Notes under the pieces: generated by a model | The model's database searches: none | What the model saw: the letters and a program-made list of their open reading frames with translations, nothing else | What the model was told of the DNA's origin: nothing | Shown: positions 44,287 to 52,651 of the stretch, one piece after another | Layout of the letters: every line of letters begins with the position of its first letter | How positions within the stretch are numbered: position 1 is the first letter of the stretch | Program-made: the position numbers and the translations under genes | Assembly (NCBI GenBank): GCA_945861565.1 | Contig: CAMAUY010000001.1 | Location: 62,001 to 126,000 of the forward strand | Reading direction: 5' to 3' | Source: Akkermansia muciniphila | Lineage (GTDB): Bacteria > Verrucomicrobiota > Verrucomicrobiia > Limisphaerales > UBA9464 | DNA length: 64,000 nt

Positions 44287-45291
44287 TCACGGAACGGGCG
44301 GCCGTCCAGTGTCTGTCACGACTTCCGGCTTTCGACGTTCGACGAGTCGCTTGTAGGCCAGGAGGCCGTCGACGATGGATTGGGCCAGCCGTTGGCGCCC
44401 GGCAGCGTCGTAGATCGTGTTGGCATCGTCCGAATTCGTCATGAATCCCCCCTCGATGTAGGCGGCGGGGATGGACGCTTGCGCCAACTCCAGGAAGTGA
44501 GCGCGTCGCACCCCGCGATCCTCCCGGTCTGTCCCGTCCACGATCGCTTGCTGGAGCTTGTAAGCGAGGAGCAGATTTTCGGCATCAAAACGGTTTCCTG
44601 GCAACCAGGGCCACGGATTGTTCTCGTTGTCGTTGGTGGCGGAAGTTGCCGGGGGCGACAGACTGTAGGTTTCGATCCCCCGCGCGGTCTCGCTCCCGGG
44701 ACCGGCGTACGCATTGTAGTGGAGGCAGACCAGGAGATCGGCTCCCTTCCTCTTCGCGAGGGCGGGCCGTTCGGCCAATTCCACAAATTGATCGGTGCTA
44801 CGCGCCAATACGACTTTGAATCCGGCCCGCTTCAACTGTTGCTCAAGCTCCAGTGCAAGCTTCAACGTATAGTCCTTCTCCCGGTGGTCTCCCACCTGCT
44901 TACCCGCGTCTTTGCCCCCGTGTCCCGCCGACAACGCAATGGTCCGGATTTGGCCGCCCGTTTCGAGGCGGGGCGGCTTCAAAATCGGCCGCAGCGTCTT
45001 TTCCACGTCGATCGACGAAATCCACACGTCATCGTCGTGAGCCGTCACCGGGAACGCCAGCCAGACGGCGACTCCGTCGATTACGGCCCGCTTATTGTCT
45101 CGTTTGAACGTCAGCGTGGCCCACCGATTGGAGAGCGTCAGTTCGCCGATCCCCGCTTTGAACGCGGCCTTGAAGCGATTTTCTTCGGCCCATCGTGTCA
45201 AGCTGACGGGGTTTCGACTCGAACCTCCGGCACCCAGGGTGGTTTGCCCAGCAACAAACAGGCACACGAGTAGGAAGAACGGCCGGAGCAT
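44287..45291 (-). CDS. N-acetylmuramoyl-L-alanine amidase (Amidase_3)
   Basis: 334 aa exported zinc amidase that removes stem peptides from peptidoglycan. A signal peptide (residues 1-21) precedes about 100 residues of unassigned beta structure. The catalytic domain has zinc ligands in ALSAGHGGKDAG, REKDYTLKLA and LVCLHYNAY, and the catalytic Glu in AAYIEGGFMTN. The domain runs to the C-terminus. Likely role in cell separation or wall turnover. It is transcribed just ahead of the cobalamin adenosyltransferase, with no functional link apparent. Confidence 0.93.
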   Translation of the reverse strand: MLRPFFLLVCLFVAGQTTLGAGGSSRNPVSLTRWAEENRFKAAFKAGIGELTLSNRWATLTFKRDNKRAVIDGVAVWLAFPVTAHDDDVWISSIDVEKTLRPILKPPRLETGGQIRTIALSAGHGGKDAGKQVGDHREKDYTLKLALELEQQLKRAGFKVVLARSTDQFVELAERPALAKRKGADLLVCLHYNAYAGPGSETARGIETYSLSPPATSATNDNENNPWPWLPGNRFDAENLLLAYKLQQAIVDGTDREDRGVRRAHFLELAQASIPAAYIEGGFMTNSDDANTIYDAAGRQRLAQSIVDGLLAYKRLVERRKPEVVTDTGRPPVP

Positions 45292-45430
45292 GGGTTGGAA
45301 GTGTGGGCTGGCCGACCGGCCGATTCAAACATTCTCCCGTGCGGGGCGGAAATTCCACCCATTCTTGTGGATGTTTTTTCTCGGCATGCGTTGCAATGAA
45401 TTGGTACTTCATTCCGGGTAGCTGCAAAAT

Positions 45431-47071
45431 ATGGTAACACCCCGCCCGGCGCGCCGCACAGACAAAGGTTCCTTCCGGTGGTTCGCCGCCCTCCGGCTGG
45501 CTCTCCTTGCGGCGTTGAGTGCTGTCTTGCCCGGTGCCTCCGCTCAGGGAGCTCCCGCATCGGACCATGTCGTTGTCGTGGTCTTCGATGGCATGCGGCC
45601 GGATTTCGTCCGCCCGCAGTATTGTCCAAACTTGTATTCTCTTGCCACCAACGGCGTTTTCTTCCGCCGTAATCACTGCGCGTACATCAGTACTACGGTC
45701 GTGAATGGGACGGTTCTGGCGACGGGTACCCATCCTCGACAGAACGGGATTCTTGCCAACTCGGACTTTCGGGAGGAGCTCAATTCCGAGACTTCCGTTG
45801 CCTCCGAGGTTCTCGACACGGTGCGGCGCGCCGACCGGATTTCGGGCGGCAAATACGTGGCGGTGGACACGGTGGCTGAACTGATCCAGGCCGCTGGCCA
45901 TTACACGTACCTCGCGGGCACGAAGAGCGTGACGTTGCTCCACGACCGTTTCCGGCGCCGTGACGACACGGAAGCGCACCGAAAATCCGTGACCCTGGGC
46001 CGCGGGTTGTCACTGCCGCGTGGGGCGACCGACCCGATGGTCACGGCGAATGAAGGCAGGGCATTTCCCAGTACGGACACGACGCCGAACATTGCCGCCG
46101 ACACTTGGACGACCAAGGCGCTGATTCACGGCTTGTGGACGAATGGCGTTCCAAAATACTCCCTCCTGTGGTTGAGCGACCCTGACAAGACGCAACATGC
46201 CAGGGGCGTGGGCGCTCCCGAATCGCTCGCGGCCATCGAAGCTTCCGACAAAAACCTCGGAGAGGTCATCAAGGTGCTGGACCGAGCAGGCATCCGAGAC
46301 AAAACTGATGTGCTGGTGGTTTCGGATCATGGATTCTCGAGTGTTCCCCGCGGCGGGGATGTCCCGGGAGCCTTGCGCCGGGCCGGGTTGAATGCCCAGT
46401 CCAGGCTGGAAAATCCGGAACCCGGAGATGTGGTGGTGGTTGAATTCGGCGGATCGGCACTAATCTATGTGATCGATCGTCGCGAGGATGTGATTCGCAC
46501 AGCAGCGACGGTCTTGCAGGGGTGCGATTTCACTGGGGTGATTTTTTCTCGGATCGAATTGGAGGGAACGTTTCCCTTGTCGACGGTGAACTATCCCACC
46601 AACGGACATGGGCCCGATCTGGTCGTGGCGATGCGATGGACGGACGACGCGAACGAATTTGGTGCTCCGGGCCAAATGCTGGCGACGAGTGGGACGCGAG
46701 GGACGGGAGCGCACGGATCCTTGAGTCGGTTTGAGATGAACAACACGCTGGTGGCCGCCGGCCCGTCGTTTAAGCGAGGATTCGTGAGCAATACTCCGAG
46801 TGGGAACATCGATGTCGCCCCCACGATATTGCACGTCCTCGGCATCAATCGGCCCGACTGGATGGACGGTCGAGTACTCCGAGAGGCGTTGGCGGGACAA
46901 GGAGGACCCGCGCTGGAAGTGCGGGAGCGGAAGTTGGAGGCCAGCCGCGAGATTGGATTCCTTCGGTGGAATCAGTACCTGCGAATCTTGGAAGTAGAAG
47001 GGGTGAGTTATTTTTCCGAGGGCAATGGCAGTCTCAGGCTCAGGGCTCCTGACGTCGTGGAATCTAAGTGA
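45431..47071 (+). CDS. Exported type I phosphodiesterase/nucleotide pyrophosphatase-like protein
   Basis: 546 aa of the alkaline phosphatase superfamily. A basic N-terminus and hydrophobic segment (residues 1-40) form a signal peptide or anchor. Metal-binding and catalytic motifs are VVVVFDGMRPDFV, the STTVVNGT segment where the Thr/Ser nucleophile is expected, WLSDPDKTQHARG and VVSDHGFSSV. The substrate (nucleotide, glycerophosphodiester or other) cannot be told. The last codons and the stop lie in a sequence resembling 43586-43627, so the C-terminal tail may be repeat-derived. Confidence 0.87.
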   Translation: MVTPRPARRTDKGSFRWFAALRLALLAALSAVLPGASAQGAPASDHVVVVVFDGMRPDFVRPQYCPNLYSLATNGVFFRRNHCAYISTTVVNGTVLATGTHPRQNGILANSDFREELNSETSVASEVLDTVRRADRISGGKYVAVDTVAELIQAAGHYTYLAGTKSVTLLHDRFRRRDDTEAHRKSVTLGRGLSLPRGATDPMVTANEGRAFPSTDTTPNIAADTWTTKALIHGLWTNGVPKYSLLWLSDPDKTQHARGVGAPESLAAIEASDKNLGEVIKVLDRAGIRDKTDVLVVSDHGFSSVPRGGDVPGALRRAGLNAQSRLENPEPGDVVVVEFGGSALIYVIDRREDVIRTAATVLQGCDFTGVIFSRIELEGTFPLSTVNYPTNGHGPDLVVAMRWTDDANEFGAPGQMLATSGTRGTGAHGSLSRFEMNNTLVAAGPSFKRGFVSNTPSGNIDVAPTILHVLGINRPDWMDGRVLREALAGQGGPALEVRERKLEASREIGFLRWNQYLRILEVEGVSYFSEGNGSLRLRAPDVVESK

Positions 47072-47112
47072 CCCCCCCCCCTCACCCGGTCACTGCGGCC
47101 AGTCGTTCCAGG

Positions 47113-47154
47113 AACCGGCAATCCGGGGCGCGGACTCTAGTCCGCAGGATGGTC
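47113..47154. repeat. Short dispersed repeat, second copy
   Basis: AACCGGCAATCCGGGGCGCG and the next 22 bases match 22139-22180. The shared centre GCGGACTCTAGTCCGC is a near-perfect palindrome. Confidence 0.7.
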
Positions 47155-47440
47155 AATTCGCCCAAACGCCCGAGGGTCCCTCCGTTCCGTTCGTGAATCA
47201 CGCCCCTGCGGACTGATCCGCGGATAGGAATCTGAAAATGAGAGAAAAAGCTCTCTACTGTGCATTTTTTCGCTTGCATATGTTATATATGCTGTGTCGA
47301 ACACGAATGCGCCGCGCGCTACCACTCCAGTCCAAGACCGCCTTCGGGGCACTTCCCAACTCGGGCACGCAGTGCTATTTCCGCGCAGACTGTGCTTGCC
47401 ATGAGAATTGAATTTGTCGCCACCGACTATTGGGGAATGA

Positions 47441-47516
47441 GAACCACGGATAAATGCCGATAGACGCAGATTCCATGCCCTTTCTATCCGCGTCAATCCG
47501 TGTTCATCCGCGGTTC
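47441..47516. repeat. Palindromic repeat (76 bp) of the GAACCGCGGAT family
   Basis: Left arm GAACCACGGATAAATGCCGA followed by TAGACGCAGATTCC; right arm CTATCCGCGTCAATCCGTGT followed by TCATCCGCGGTTC. The central block of the longer copies (AAGAGGC...GCCTCTT) is missing. A further TTTATCCGCGGTTTT follows at 47525. Confidence 0.85.
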
Positions 47517-47630
47517 TCCTCTCCTTTATCCGCGGTTTTGGGTGCGGACTGAAGTCTCGACCGGAGACCCCAAATATGCCGCAGGAAATCCCGTCGATGC
47601 CAGGACCGTCGGATCCACCGTAGAAATCGA

Positions 47631-48170
47631 TCAGCGGACTTTCGTAACGACGGGTTCTTCCCCTTTCGGGCCGCGTCGGCGAAAGCCTAGCAGCACCCCA
47701 AATCCCCCCGCGGACGCGGACGGCAAAAGCCCCTGGAGGTAATCCTTGCCCTTCGCCACCCCCTTTTGAACCCACGCTTCGCCCTTCTTAACCTCCTCTT
47801 CCGCCTTCCGGGTGTCGCAACCCGCATACCGTCCCAGCCCGACCACTCCGATCAGTAACGCGGTGACCAGGGCCGCGCGTTTAAGAACTCGCCGGAAACC
47901 CAAGCCGATCAAAAAGCCTGCCGCGTAGCTCCCGGCGACTTTTCCATAGCCGGGGAGGGGGAGATTGGCGACGGCTCCCAAAGGCTGCGATCGATCAGTT
48001 GGGGTGGAAAGCCGCTGGGGATCCGACGGACCTGTCTGCCGATTTTTCAGCCACAAACCGCAACTCACGATCGCGATTGCAAGCGCCGCCGTGAACGATT
48101 TCGATCGGAACGGATTCGGGCTGTGAACCACAAAGATTTTGGTTAGTACGGCTTTGGCAGTGGCATTCAT
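47631..48170 (-). CDS. Small membrane protein, possibly FUN14-like
   Basis: 179 aa. A hydrophobic segment near residue 30 (FTAALAIAIVSCGLWL) is followed by a linker, then GSYAAGFLIGLGFRRVLKRAALVTALLIGVVGLGRYAG, which resembles the paired helices of FUN14 proteins. An amphipathic helix (AEEEVKKGEAWVQKGVAKGKDYLQG) and a glycine-rich hydrophobic tail end it. Bacterial FUN14 proteins have no established function. It is the last of three minus-strand envelope genes with gaps of 26 and 41 bp. Confidence 0.6.
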   Translation of the reverse strand: MNATAKAVLTKIFVVHSPNPFRSKSFTAALAIAIVSCGLWLKNRQTGPSDPQRLSTPTDRSQPLGAVANLPLPGYGKVAGSYAAGFLIGLGFRRVLKRAALVTALLIGVVGLGRYAGCDTRKAEEEVKKGEAWVQKGVAKGKDYLQGLLPSASAGGFGVLLGFRRRGPKGEEPVVTKVR

Positions 48171-48211
48171 TCTGGCGTGGCGAATGGTTCAATGCGGGAC
48201 AAGGCGCGCTT

Positions 48212-48739
48212 CTATTTTGGAACGTTTTTTTTGGGAGCGGCCCGCTTTTGTTTGGACCCGCCAGACGAGGCACTCCCGGGTTCACGCGTGACGGTGAATT
48301 CAATTTCCTGCGAAGGGATTGCCTGGAGACCGGTCCATGCTTCGGCCCGAGCCCGATAGTTGCCGGGAGGGAAATTGGCGAGTTGGAAACGCCAAGTGCC
48401 GTTGGTTTCCGCGTAGGATTCCCCGATCTTCCTTTGTCCGAGGAAAAGCCGCACGAGCGCTCGAGGTTCGGACGTGCCGTGGGCGTCAGTCATGCGCGAC
48501 GGCCGCATGATCTGGCCGGCATAGGGTGACTGTATTGTCGTGGGCGACTGGGAGCGAAGCGCCGCCTGGGGCGTCGAGGTGGAGTTCGTCGCTCCTGAAT
48601 GGAATCGTCCGGGCACCGGACGTGACCGTGGCGCCAAGAGCAGCCAGAACAGTACGGTCGCCAGGGCGATGGGAAGCAGGATGTGCCAGCGATCGTACCA
48701 GCCGATCCAGTAGCGGGGTTTGCCGTCGTCTCGAAACAT
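48212..48739 (-). CDS. Membrane-anchored protein with Ig-like domain
   Basis: 175 aa. A short N-terminus (MFRDDGKPRYWIGWYDRWH) leads into one membrane helix (ILLPIALATVLFWLLLAP). A disordered linker follows, then a compact beta domain (RALVRLFLGQRKIGESYAET, NYRARAEA) typical of bacterial Ig-like or carboxypeptidase-regulatory-like folds. The tail is lysine-rich. The topology predicts the domain outside the cytoplasm. It lies between two other membrane proteins in a tight minus-strand cluster. I do not recognise the family. Confidence 0.7.
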   Translation of the reverse strand: MFRDDGKPRYWIGWYDRWHILLPIALATVLFWLLLAPRSRPVPGRFHSGATNSTSTPQAALRSQSPTTIQSPYAGQIMRPSRMTDAHGTSEPRALVRLFLGQRKIGESYAETNGTWRFQLANFPPGNYRARAEAWTGLQAIPSQEIEFTVTREPGSASSGGSKQKRAAPKKNVPK

Positions 48740-48765
48740 GGTCAGGCCGTTTGAAAAAGCGCCGG

Positions 48766-49911
48766 TTAGGAGTCCTCGCCGAGCGGTGGTGCTTCATCCG
48801 GGAGCAGAGTTGTCTGGGTCAGGTCGCCCCGGATCCGGCCGGCGGCAGTCTTGGGAGAACTCCGGCGGGCCGGTGGTGGCGGCGCGGCGGCTTTGAGTGC
48901 TGCGAGTTCGGCGGCGAGCTCGTTTCGCTCCCGGCTGACGGTTTCCAAGTCCGCAATCAAAGCGGCCTCGGATTCACGGGGGCCGGCAGCCGGGGCGGAG
49001 TCCGCCGCCGTCGGGACAAGGCGAAGCTGTTCGGTGAGCGATTCGTTGGCGTGGGTGGCCGCTTTGAGTTCCGCTTCGAGCTCCTGAAATTCACCGGCCA
49101 GCTCGCCCATCCGCGTCCGCGCGTGGGTCAGTTCGCTCTCCAGCCTACCGGCAGTGGATTCCGCCGTCGCTCGAATTCGGTGGGCCGATTCGAGCTGGCT
49201 TCGCAGGTGGGCGAGCTCTTTGTCTTTGTCCGCCAAAGCGGTCAAGGCGGCCGATCGCTTTTGATTTGCCGCGGCCGCGGAGGGCTTCAACTCCGCGAGC
49301 GTGCGATCACGAGCAAGGACGGCGGCTTCGAGGGTGGAGACAACGCTCTGGCGGGCGTCAGCATCGGATTCGAATCCGCGGATGGACTGCTGGAAGAGGT
49401 CGTGTTCCGCCTCCAACTGGCGGTTCCGTTCCCGGAGCTCCTGAGTCGCGGATTGGGCTGTCTTGAGTTCCGCCGCCAGTGTCGCGGTTTCCAACGTGGC
49501 CGATTGGATTCGGGACTGCTGGTCGTGATGTTCGGCTTCGAGGGAGGCGAGCCGGGCCTGGCCGTGGGAGAGTTCCCGTTGGTATCCATTCGCGGTGGAT
49601 ACCGCACCCGCGAGTTGCTGACGCAAGCCGGTTCGTTCGGCCCCCGTCACCTGCAATTCAGCATCGACGGCCGCTTTTGATTTCTGGACGGCGGCCAGCA
49701 GGTCGGACTTCGATCGGAATTCCGTCTGGGTTTTGTTGAACTGAAACCGCAGATCCTGAAACTCCCGTTCACGTCGGGAGAGGTCCTGTTGGGTTTGGTC
49801 GAATTGTGCTCTCAGGAAGAACAGGTCGAGCAGCCATTTAATGAACATGCCCGCAAGAAATGCGGCGAAGCAGAACGCCCAGGGGTGCTGGGCAAACAGA
49901 GACGGATTCAT
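48766..49911 (-). CDS. Membrane-anchored long coiled-coil protein
   Basis: 381 aa. One N-terminal membrane helix (WAFCFAAFLAGMFIKWLLDLFFL) is followed by about 300 residues of continuous heptad-rich coiled coil (DLSRREREFQDLRFQF, ELREGNRQ-like segments, DKDKELAHLRSQLESAHRI in nearby form), then a Pro/Ala-rich tail. It has no catalytic motif. It resembles spacer or tether proteins. It is the first gene of the three-gene cluster and is divergent from sufT across a 155-bp gap, where a promoter must lie. Confidence 0.75.
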   Translation of the reverse strand: MNPSLFAQHPWAFCFAAFLAGMFIKWLLDLFFLRAQFDQTQQDLSRREREFQDLRFQFNKTQTEFRSKSDLLAAVQKSKAAVDAELQVTGAERTGLRQQLAGAVSTANGYQRELSHGQARLASLEAEHHDQQSRIQSATLETATLAAELKTAQSATQELRERNRQLEAEHDLFQQSIRGFESDADARQSVVSTLEAAVLARDRTLAELKPSAAAANQKRSAALTALADKDKELAHLRSQLESAHRIRATAESTAGRLESELTHARTRMGELAGEFQELEAELKAATHANESLTEQLRLVPTAADSAPAAGPRESEAALIADLETVSRERNELAAELAALKAAAPPPPARRSSPKTAAGRIRGDLTQTTLLPDEAPPLGEDS

Positions 49912-50066
49912 GGCGGTCGTACGATCGAAAAAGCGGAGCCAGGCGGCGGCGACGAAACTACACGAACCGGAGAGCTGTGCAATGATCCTTGATCACGAAG
50001 AAGCGAAAAGCGGGTGCCTCGAGTTTATCTTTTGCGTTTGGTGCCGCGGCGCTACAGTGGCGGGAA

Positions 50067-50615
50067 ATGCATTCGGTTTCCACGGTAATTCTCAGTCGTG
50101 ATTGCGACGTTGTTCAGATTCCAGCCGGGCACGCGGTGACATTGCCGGCGGGGACCGAGGTCGATATCACGCAAACGCTCGGAGGATCGTATACGATCCA
50201 CGTCACCGGCGGGTTGTATCGGGTCGGCCCGAAGGATGCGGATGCCATCGGCATGAAACCCGAGGAAGCTCCGCTCGGGAAGCCGCTTGCTGCGGGCGAA
50301 GAGCTGAGTGAGGCTATGGTGTGGGAGACGTTGCGAAGCTGTTACGATCCTGAAATCCCGGTGAACATAGTTGATCTTGGACTCGTGTACGACATGGGCA
50401 TTGAAGAGCTGCCGTCCAAGGGGAAGAAGGTTTTTGTGAAAATGACTCTGACGGCCCCCGGTTGCGGGATGGGGGCGACCATTGCCGGGGATGCGCAGCA
50501 AAAGATTTTAATGTTGCCAAGTGTTGAGGATGCCAGCGTGGAAATCGTTTGGGATCCGGCGTGGCACCAGAGCATGATTACGGCGGAGGGCCGGCGTTTG
50601 CTGGGGATTGATTGA
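50067..50615 (+). CDS. sufT: SufT-like Fe-S maturation protein (DUF59/MIP18)
   Basis: 182 aa from the ATG at 50067; the frame opens at 49989 but the extra part is not conserved-looking. An N-terminal beta extension (VQIPAGHAVTLPAGTEVDIT) is followed by a MIP18/DUF59 domain: VWETLRSCYDPEIPVNIVDLGLVYD, VKMTLTAPGCGMG and VEIVWDPAWHQSMI. This two-part layout is that of SufT, which helps Fe-S cluster loading. The rest of the suf operon is not here, so it acts as a solitary gene before rho. Confidence 0.88.
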   Translation: MHSVSTVILSRDCDVVQIPAGHAVTLPAGTEVDITQTLGGSYTIHVTGGLYRVGPKDADAIGMKPEEAPLGKPLAAGEELSEAMVWETLRSCYDPEIPVNIVDLGLVYDMGIEELPSKGKKVFVKMTLTAPGCGMGATIAGDAQQKILMLPSVEDASVEIVWDPAWHQSMITAEGRRLLGID

Positions 50616-50865
50616 GGTCGCGATTTTTTCGCTGGGGAGGTGCGGCTTAGAAAATTTCTTTGAACAAAATAGTTGCGCAGAGAGTCTTTCGCCTATACGT
50701 AAAGGCAGATCTGAGGCTTGACGGGCTCCGTTAGATTTTTTCCGGAGATCCGCTTCCCCGAGTCTTTGTTCCAGCGGCTGACTTATTTTTGCCGCCTTTG
50801 GGTTCTCAGGCCGTTCCGTTACAGCACCCGTAAGTTGGGTGGAGTAGTTATTCCAATCGCATATC

Positions 50866-52437
50866 ATGAGTCAGGAAGTTCAAGGTTCGGGTCAACCGCA
50901 ATCAAATCCGGCACCTTCGTACCCGCCAGCGAATGCAGCGAATGCAGCGAATGCAGCGAATGCGCCTAATGCGCCTAATGCGCCTAATGCGCCTAATGCG
51001 GGTTCTGAAAGCCGCCCCCAGAACCCTCCCCCTCCGAATCCTCAGAACAGTCAGGGTGGCTCTGTCATCGTTCAAAACCCCGGGCCGGGTCCGCAAAACC
51101 TGCAAGGCCAACCCGGCAATAGTCAGGGAGGTCAGGGCGGAGGAGGATACGGTGGCCCTCGTCACGGAGGGCGGCAGCATCGCAACCGCGGCGGCGGCGG
51201 TGGTTCCATGCGACAGGGCGGCGGCCAGAATTTTGGCGGGCGCCCCAACAACGGCCCCAACAACGGCCCCAACAACGGCCCCAATAACGGCCCCAATAAC
51301 GGCCCTAATAACGGCCCTCCCCAGCCACAGGGTGAACCTCAGTTGGGCGGTGGGTACCTGGAGATATCCGAGAAAGGATTCGGATTTCTGCGGTCGGAGA
51401 AGAATCATTTCGCACCGAAGCCGACGGACGTTTTCTTGACGCCAGATTCAATCAAGAAACATGGACTGCGCGAGGGTTGTCACTTGGAATGCACGGTGAA
51501 TCCGCCGCATCGGGGCAACAGTCCGCAATTGCGAGAAATCCTCAAGGTCAACGGGCGGTCGTATCAGGATTTCCTGCACGCGATGCGATTCGAGAATCTC
51601 ACCACCATTGACCCGGTGGAAAAATTCCAACTCGAAACCACGCCGGATATTATCGAGACACGGATCATCGATCTCGTCACGCCGATCGGCCGTGGAACCC
51701 GCGGTCTGATTGTGGCTCCGCCCCGGACGGGCAAGACCACGATCCTGAAGTTGATTTGCAACGCCATCACGACGAATCATCCAGAGGTTCACTGTCTCGT
51801 GCTGCTCATTGATGAACGACCGGAAGAGGTCACTGATTTTCAACGAAGCGTGAAGGGTGAGGTGGTGGCCTCGTCCAACGATCAAGATCTTGAAACCCAT
51901 GTCCGCCTCAGCCGCTTCATGATCGAGCGCTGCCGTCGCATGGTTGAAGCCGGCAAGGATGTCTTCGTTCTGCTCGACTCCATCACGCGGGTCGCTCGCG
52001 CCTACAACTCCGTCCACGGCGGTTCGGGTCGGACGATGACCGGCGGTGTCGATGCCCGGGCGTTGGAGATCCCGCGGAAGATGTTTGCATCGGCTCGAAA
52101 GATTGAAGAAGGCGGTTCGTTGACGATTCTCGCCACGGCACTCGTGGATACGGGAAGCCGGATGGACGAGTTAATTTTTCAGGAGTTCAAGGGTACCGGA
52201 AACATGGAACTCATTCTCGATCGCAAGTTGTCTGAGCGCCGTCTGTTTCCGGCCATCGACATCCCGAAGTCCGGTACGCGTAAGGAGGAGAAGCTATTCC
52301 TGCCCAAACACATTGAAGCGATCCGCAAATTGCGCCGGATGATGACCGATCTGCAACCGGTCGAAGCCATGGAGACCCTGATCGCCGCCCTGAAGAAGCA
52401 CAAGACCAACGACGAATTGCTGGCGAAGCTGGCGTAA
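50866..52437 (+). CDS. rho: Transcription termination factor Rho with low-complexity N-terminus
   Basis: 523 aa. Rho is the hexameric RNA-dependent ATPase that ends transcription. The usual N-terminal helical Rho_N domain is absent. Instead, residues 1-160 are rich in Asn, Pro, Gly and Gln, with tandem repeats (AN/PN-type and NGPN). The RNA-binding cold-shock fold is at about 163-230 ([18 protein letters not shown]). The ATPase core has Walker [10 protein letters not shown] (about residue 285), Walker [15 protein letters not shown] and the R-loop region [17 protein letters not shown]. The core appears complete. It stands alone with a 250-bp upstream gap. Confidence 0.96.
   Translation: MSQEVQGSGQPQSNPAPSYPPANAANAANAANAPNAPNAPNAPNAGSESRPQNPPPPNPQNSQGGSVIVQNPGPGPQNLQGQPGNSQGGQGGGGYGGPRHGGRQHRNRGGGGGSMRQGGGQNFGGRPNNGPNNGPNNGPNNGPNNGPNNGPPQPQGEPQLGGGYLEISEKGFGFLRSEKNHFAPKPTDVFLTPDSIKKHGLREGCHLECTVNPPHRGNSPQLREILKVNGRSYQDFLHAMRFENLTTIDPVEKFQLETTPDIIETRIIDLVTPIGRGTRGLIVAPPRTGKTTILKLICNAITTNHPEVHCLVLLIDERPEEVTDFQRSVKGEVVASSNDQDLETHVRLSRFMIERCRRMVEAGKDVFVLLDSITRVARAYNSVHGGSGRTMTGGVDARALEIPRKMFASARKIEEGGSLTILATALVDTGSRMDELIFQEFKGTGNMELILDRKLSERRLFPAIDIPKSGTRKEEKLFLPKHIEAIRKLRRMMTDLQPVEAMETLIAALKKHKTNDELLAKLA
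50929..51000 (+). repeat. 9-bp coding tandem repeat in rho
   Basis: About eight units of 9 bp: GCGAATGCA repeated, then units of CCTAATGCG. They encode Ala-Asn-Ala and Pro-Asn-Ala triplets. The near identity of units at the DNA level suggests slippage and possible length variation between strains. Confidence 0.92.
51243..51318 (+). repeat. 12-bp coding tandem repeat in rho
   Basis: Six units of about 12 bp (CCCAACAACGGC and variants CCCAATAACGGC, CCTAATAACGGC) encode the peptide repeat Pro-Asn-Asn-Gly. Changes between units are at third positions only, so the peptide is kept while the DNA drifts. Confidence 0.92.
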
Positions 52438-52651
52438 TTCCGGACCCTCGCGGCGTTGAGTGCGGTGGGTCCCGCTGGTTGGAAAACTTGAATTTCGAAG
52501 GGACGACGGTTGGTTATCGGCATAGGCACGTCGTCTAGCGGCATGGGCGCATTCGGATGGGGTTGCGCACACGTCAGCTTTTTTAAGAAGCGGAGCGCTC
52601 GCGTGGCAGTTTCATCGTGTTTTTTGTCGGTTTCATGCTTAGGGTCGGTGC

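Larger units (their letters stand above)
47072..47630. other. 559-bp gene-free gap with several repeat fragments
   Basis: Holds a run of nine C within an inverted GTGACC/GGTCAC pair just after the stop, the short repeat 47113-47154, the palindromic repeat 47441-47516 with an extra right-arm copy (TTTATCCGCGGTTTT) after it, and a GCGGACTGAAGTC fragment near 47544. No credible gene or terminator is visible. Confidence 0.65.

Noticed and set aside
50670-50700. Possible promoter of rho (TTGCGC and TATACG)
   Set aside because: Spacing is 15 bp and the match is weak; not enough to report as a feature.
50929-51318. Possible CRISPR-like short tandem repeats
   Set aside because: Units are 9 and 12 bp, contiguous without spacers, and in frame within rho.
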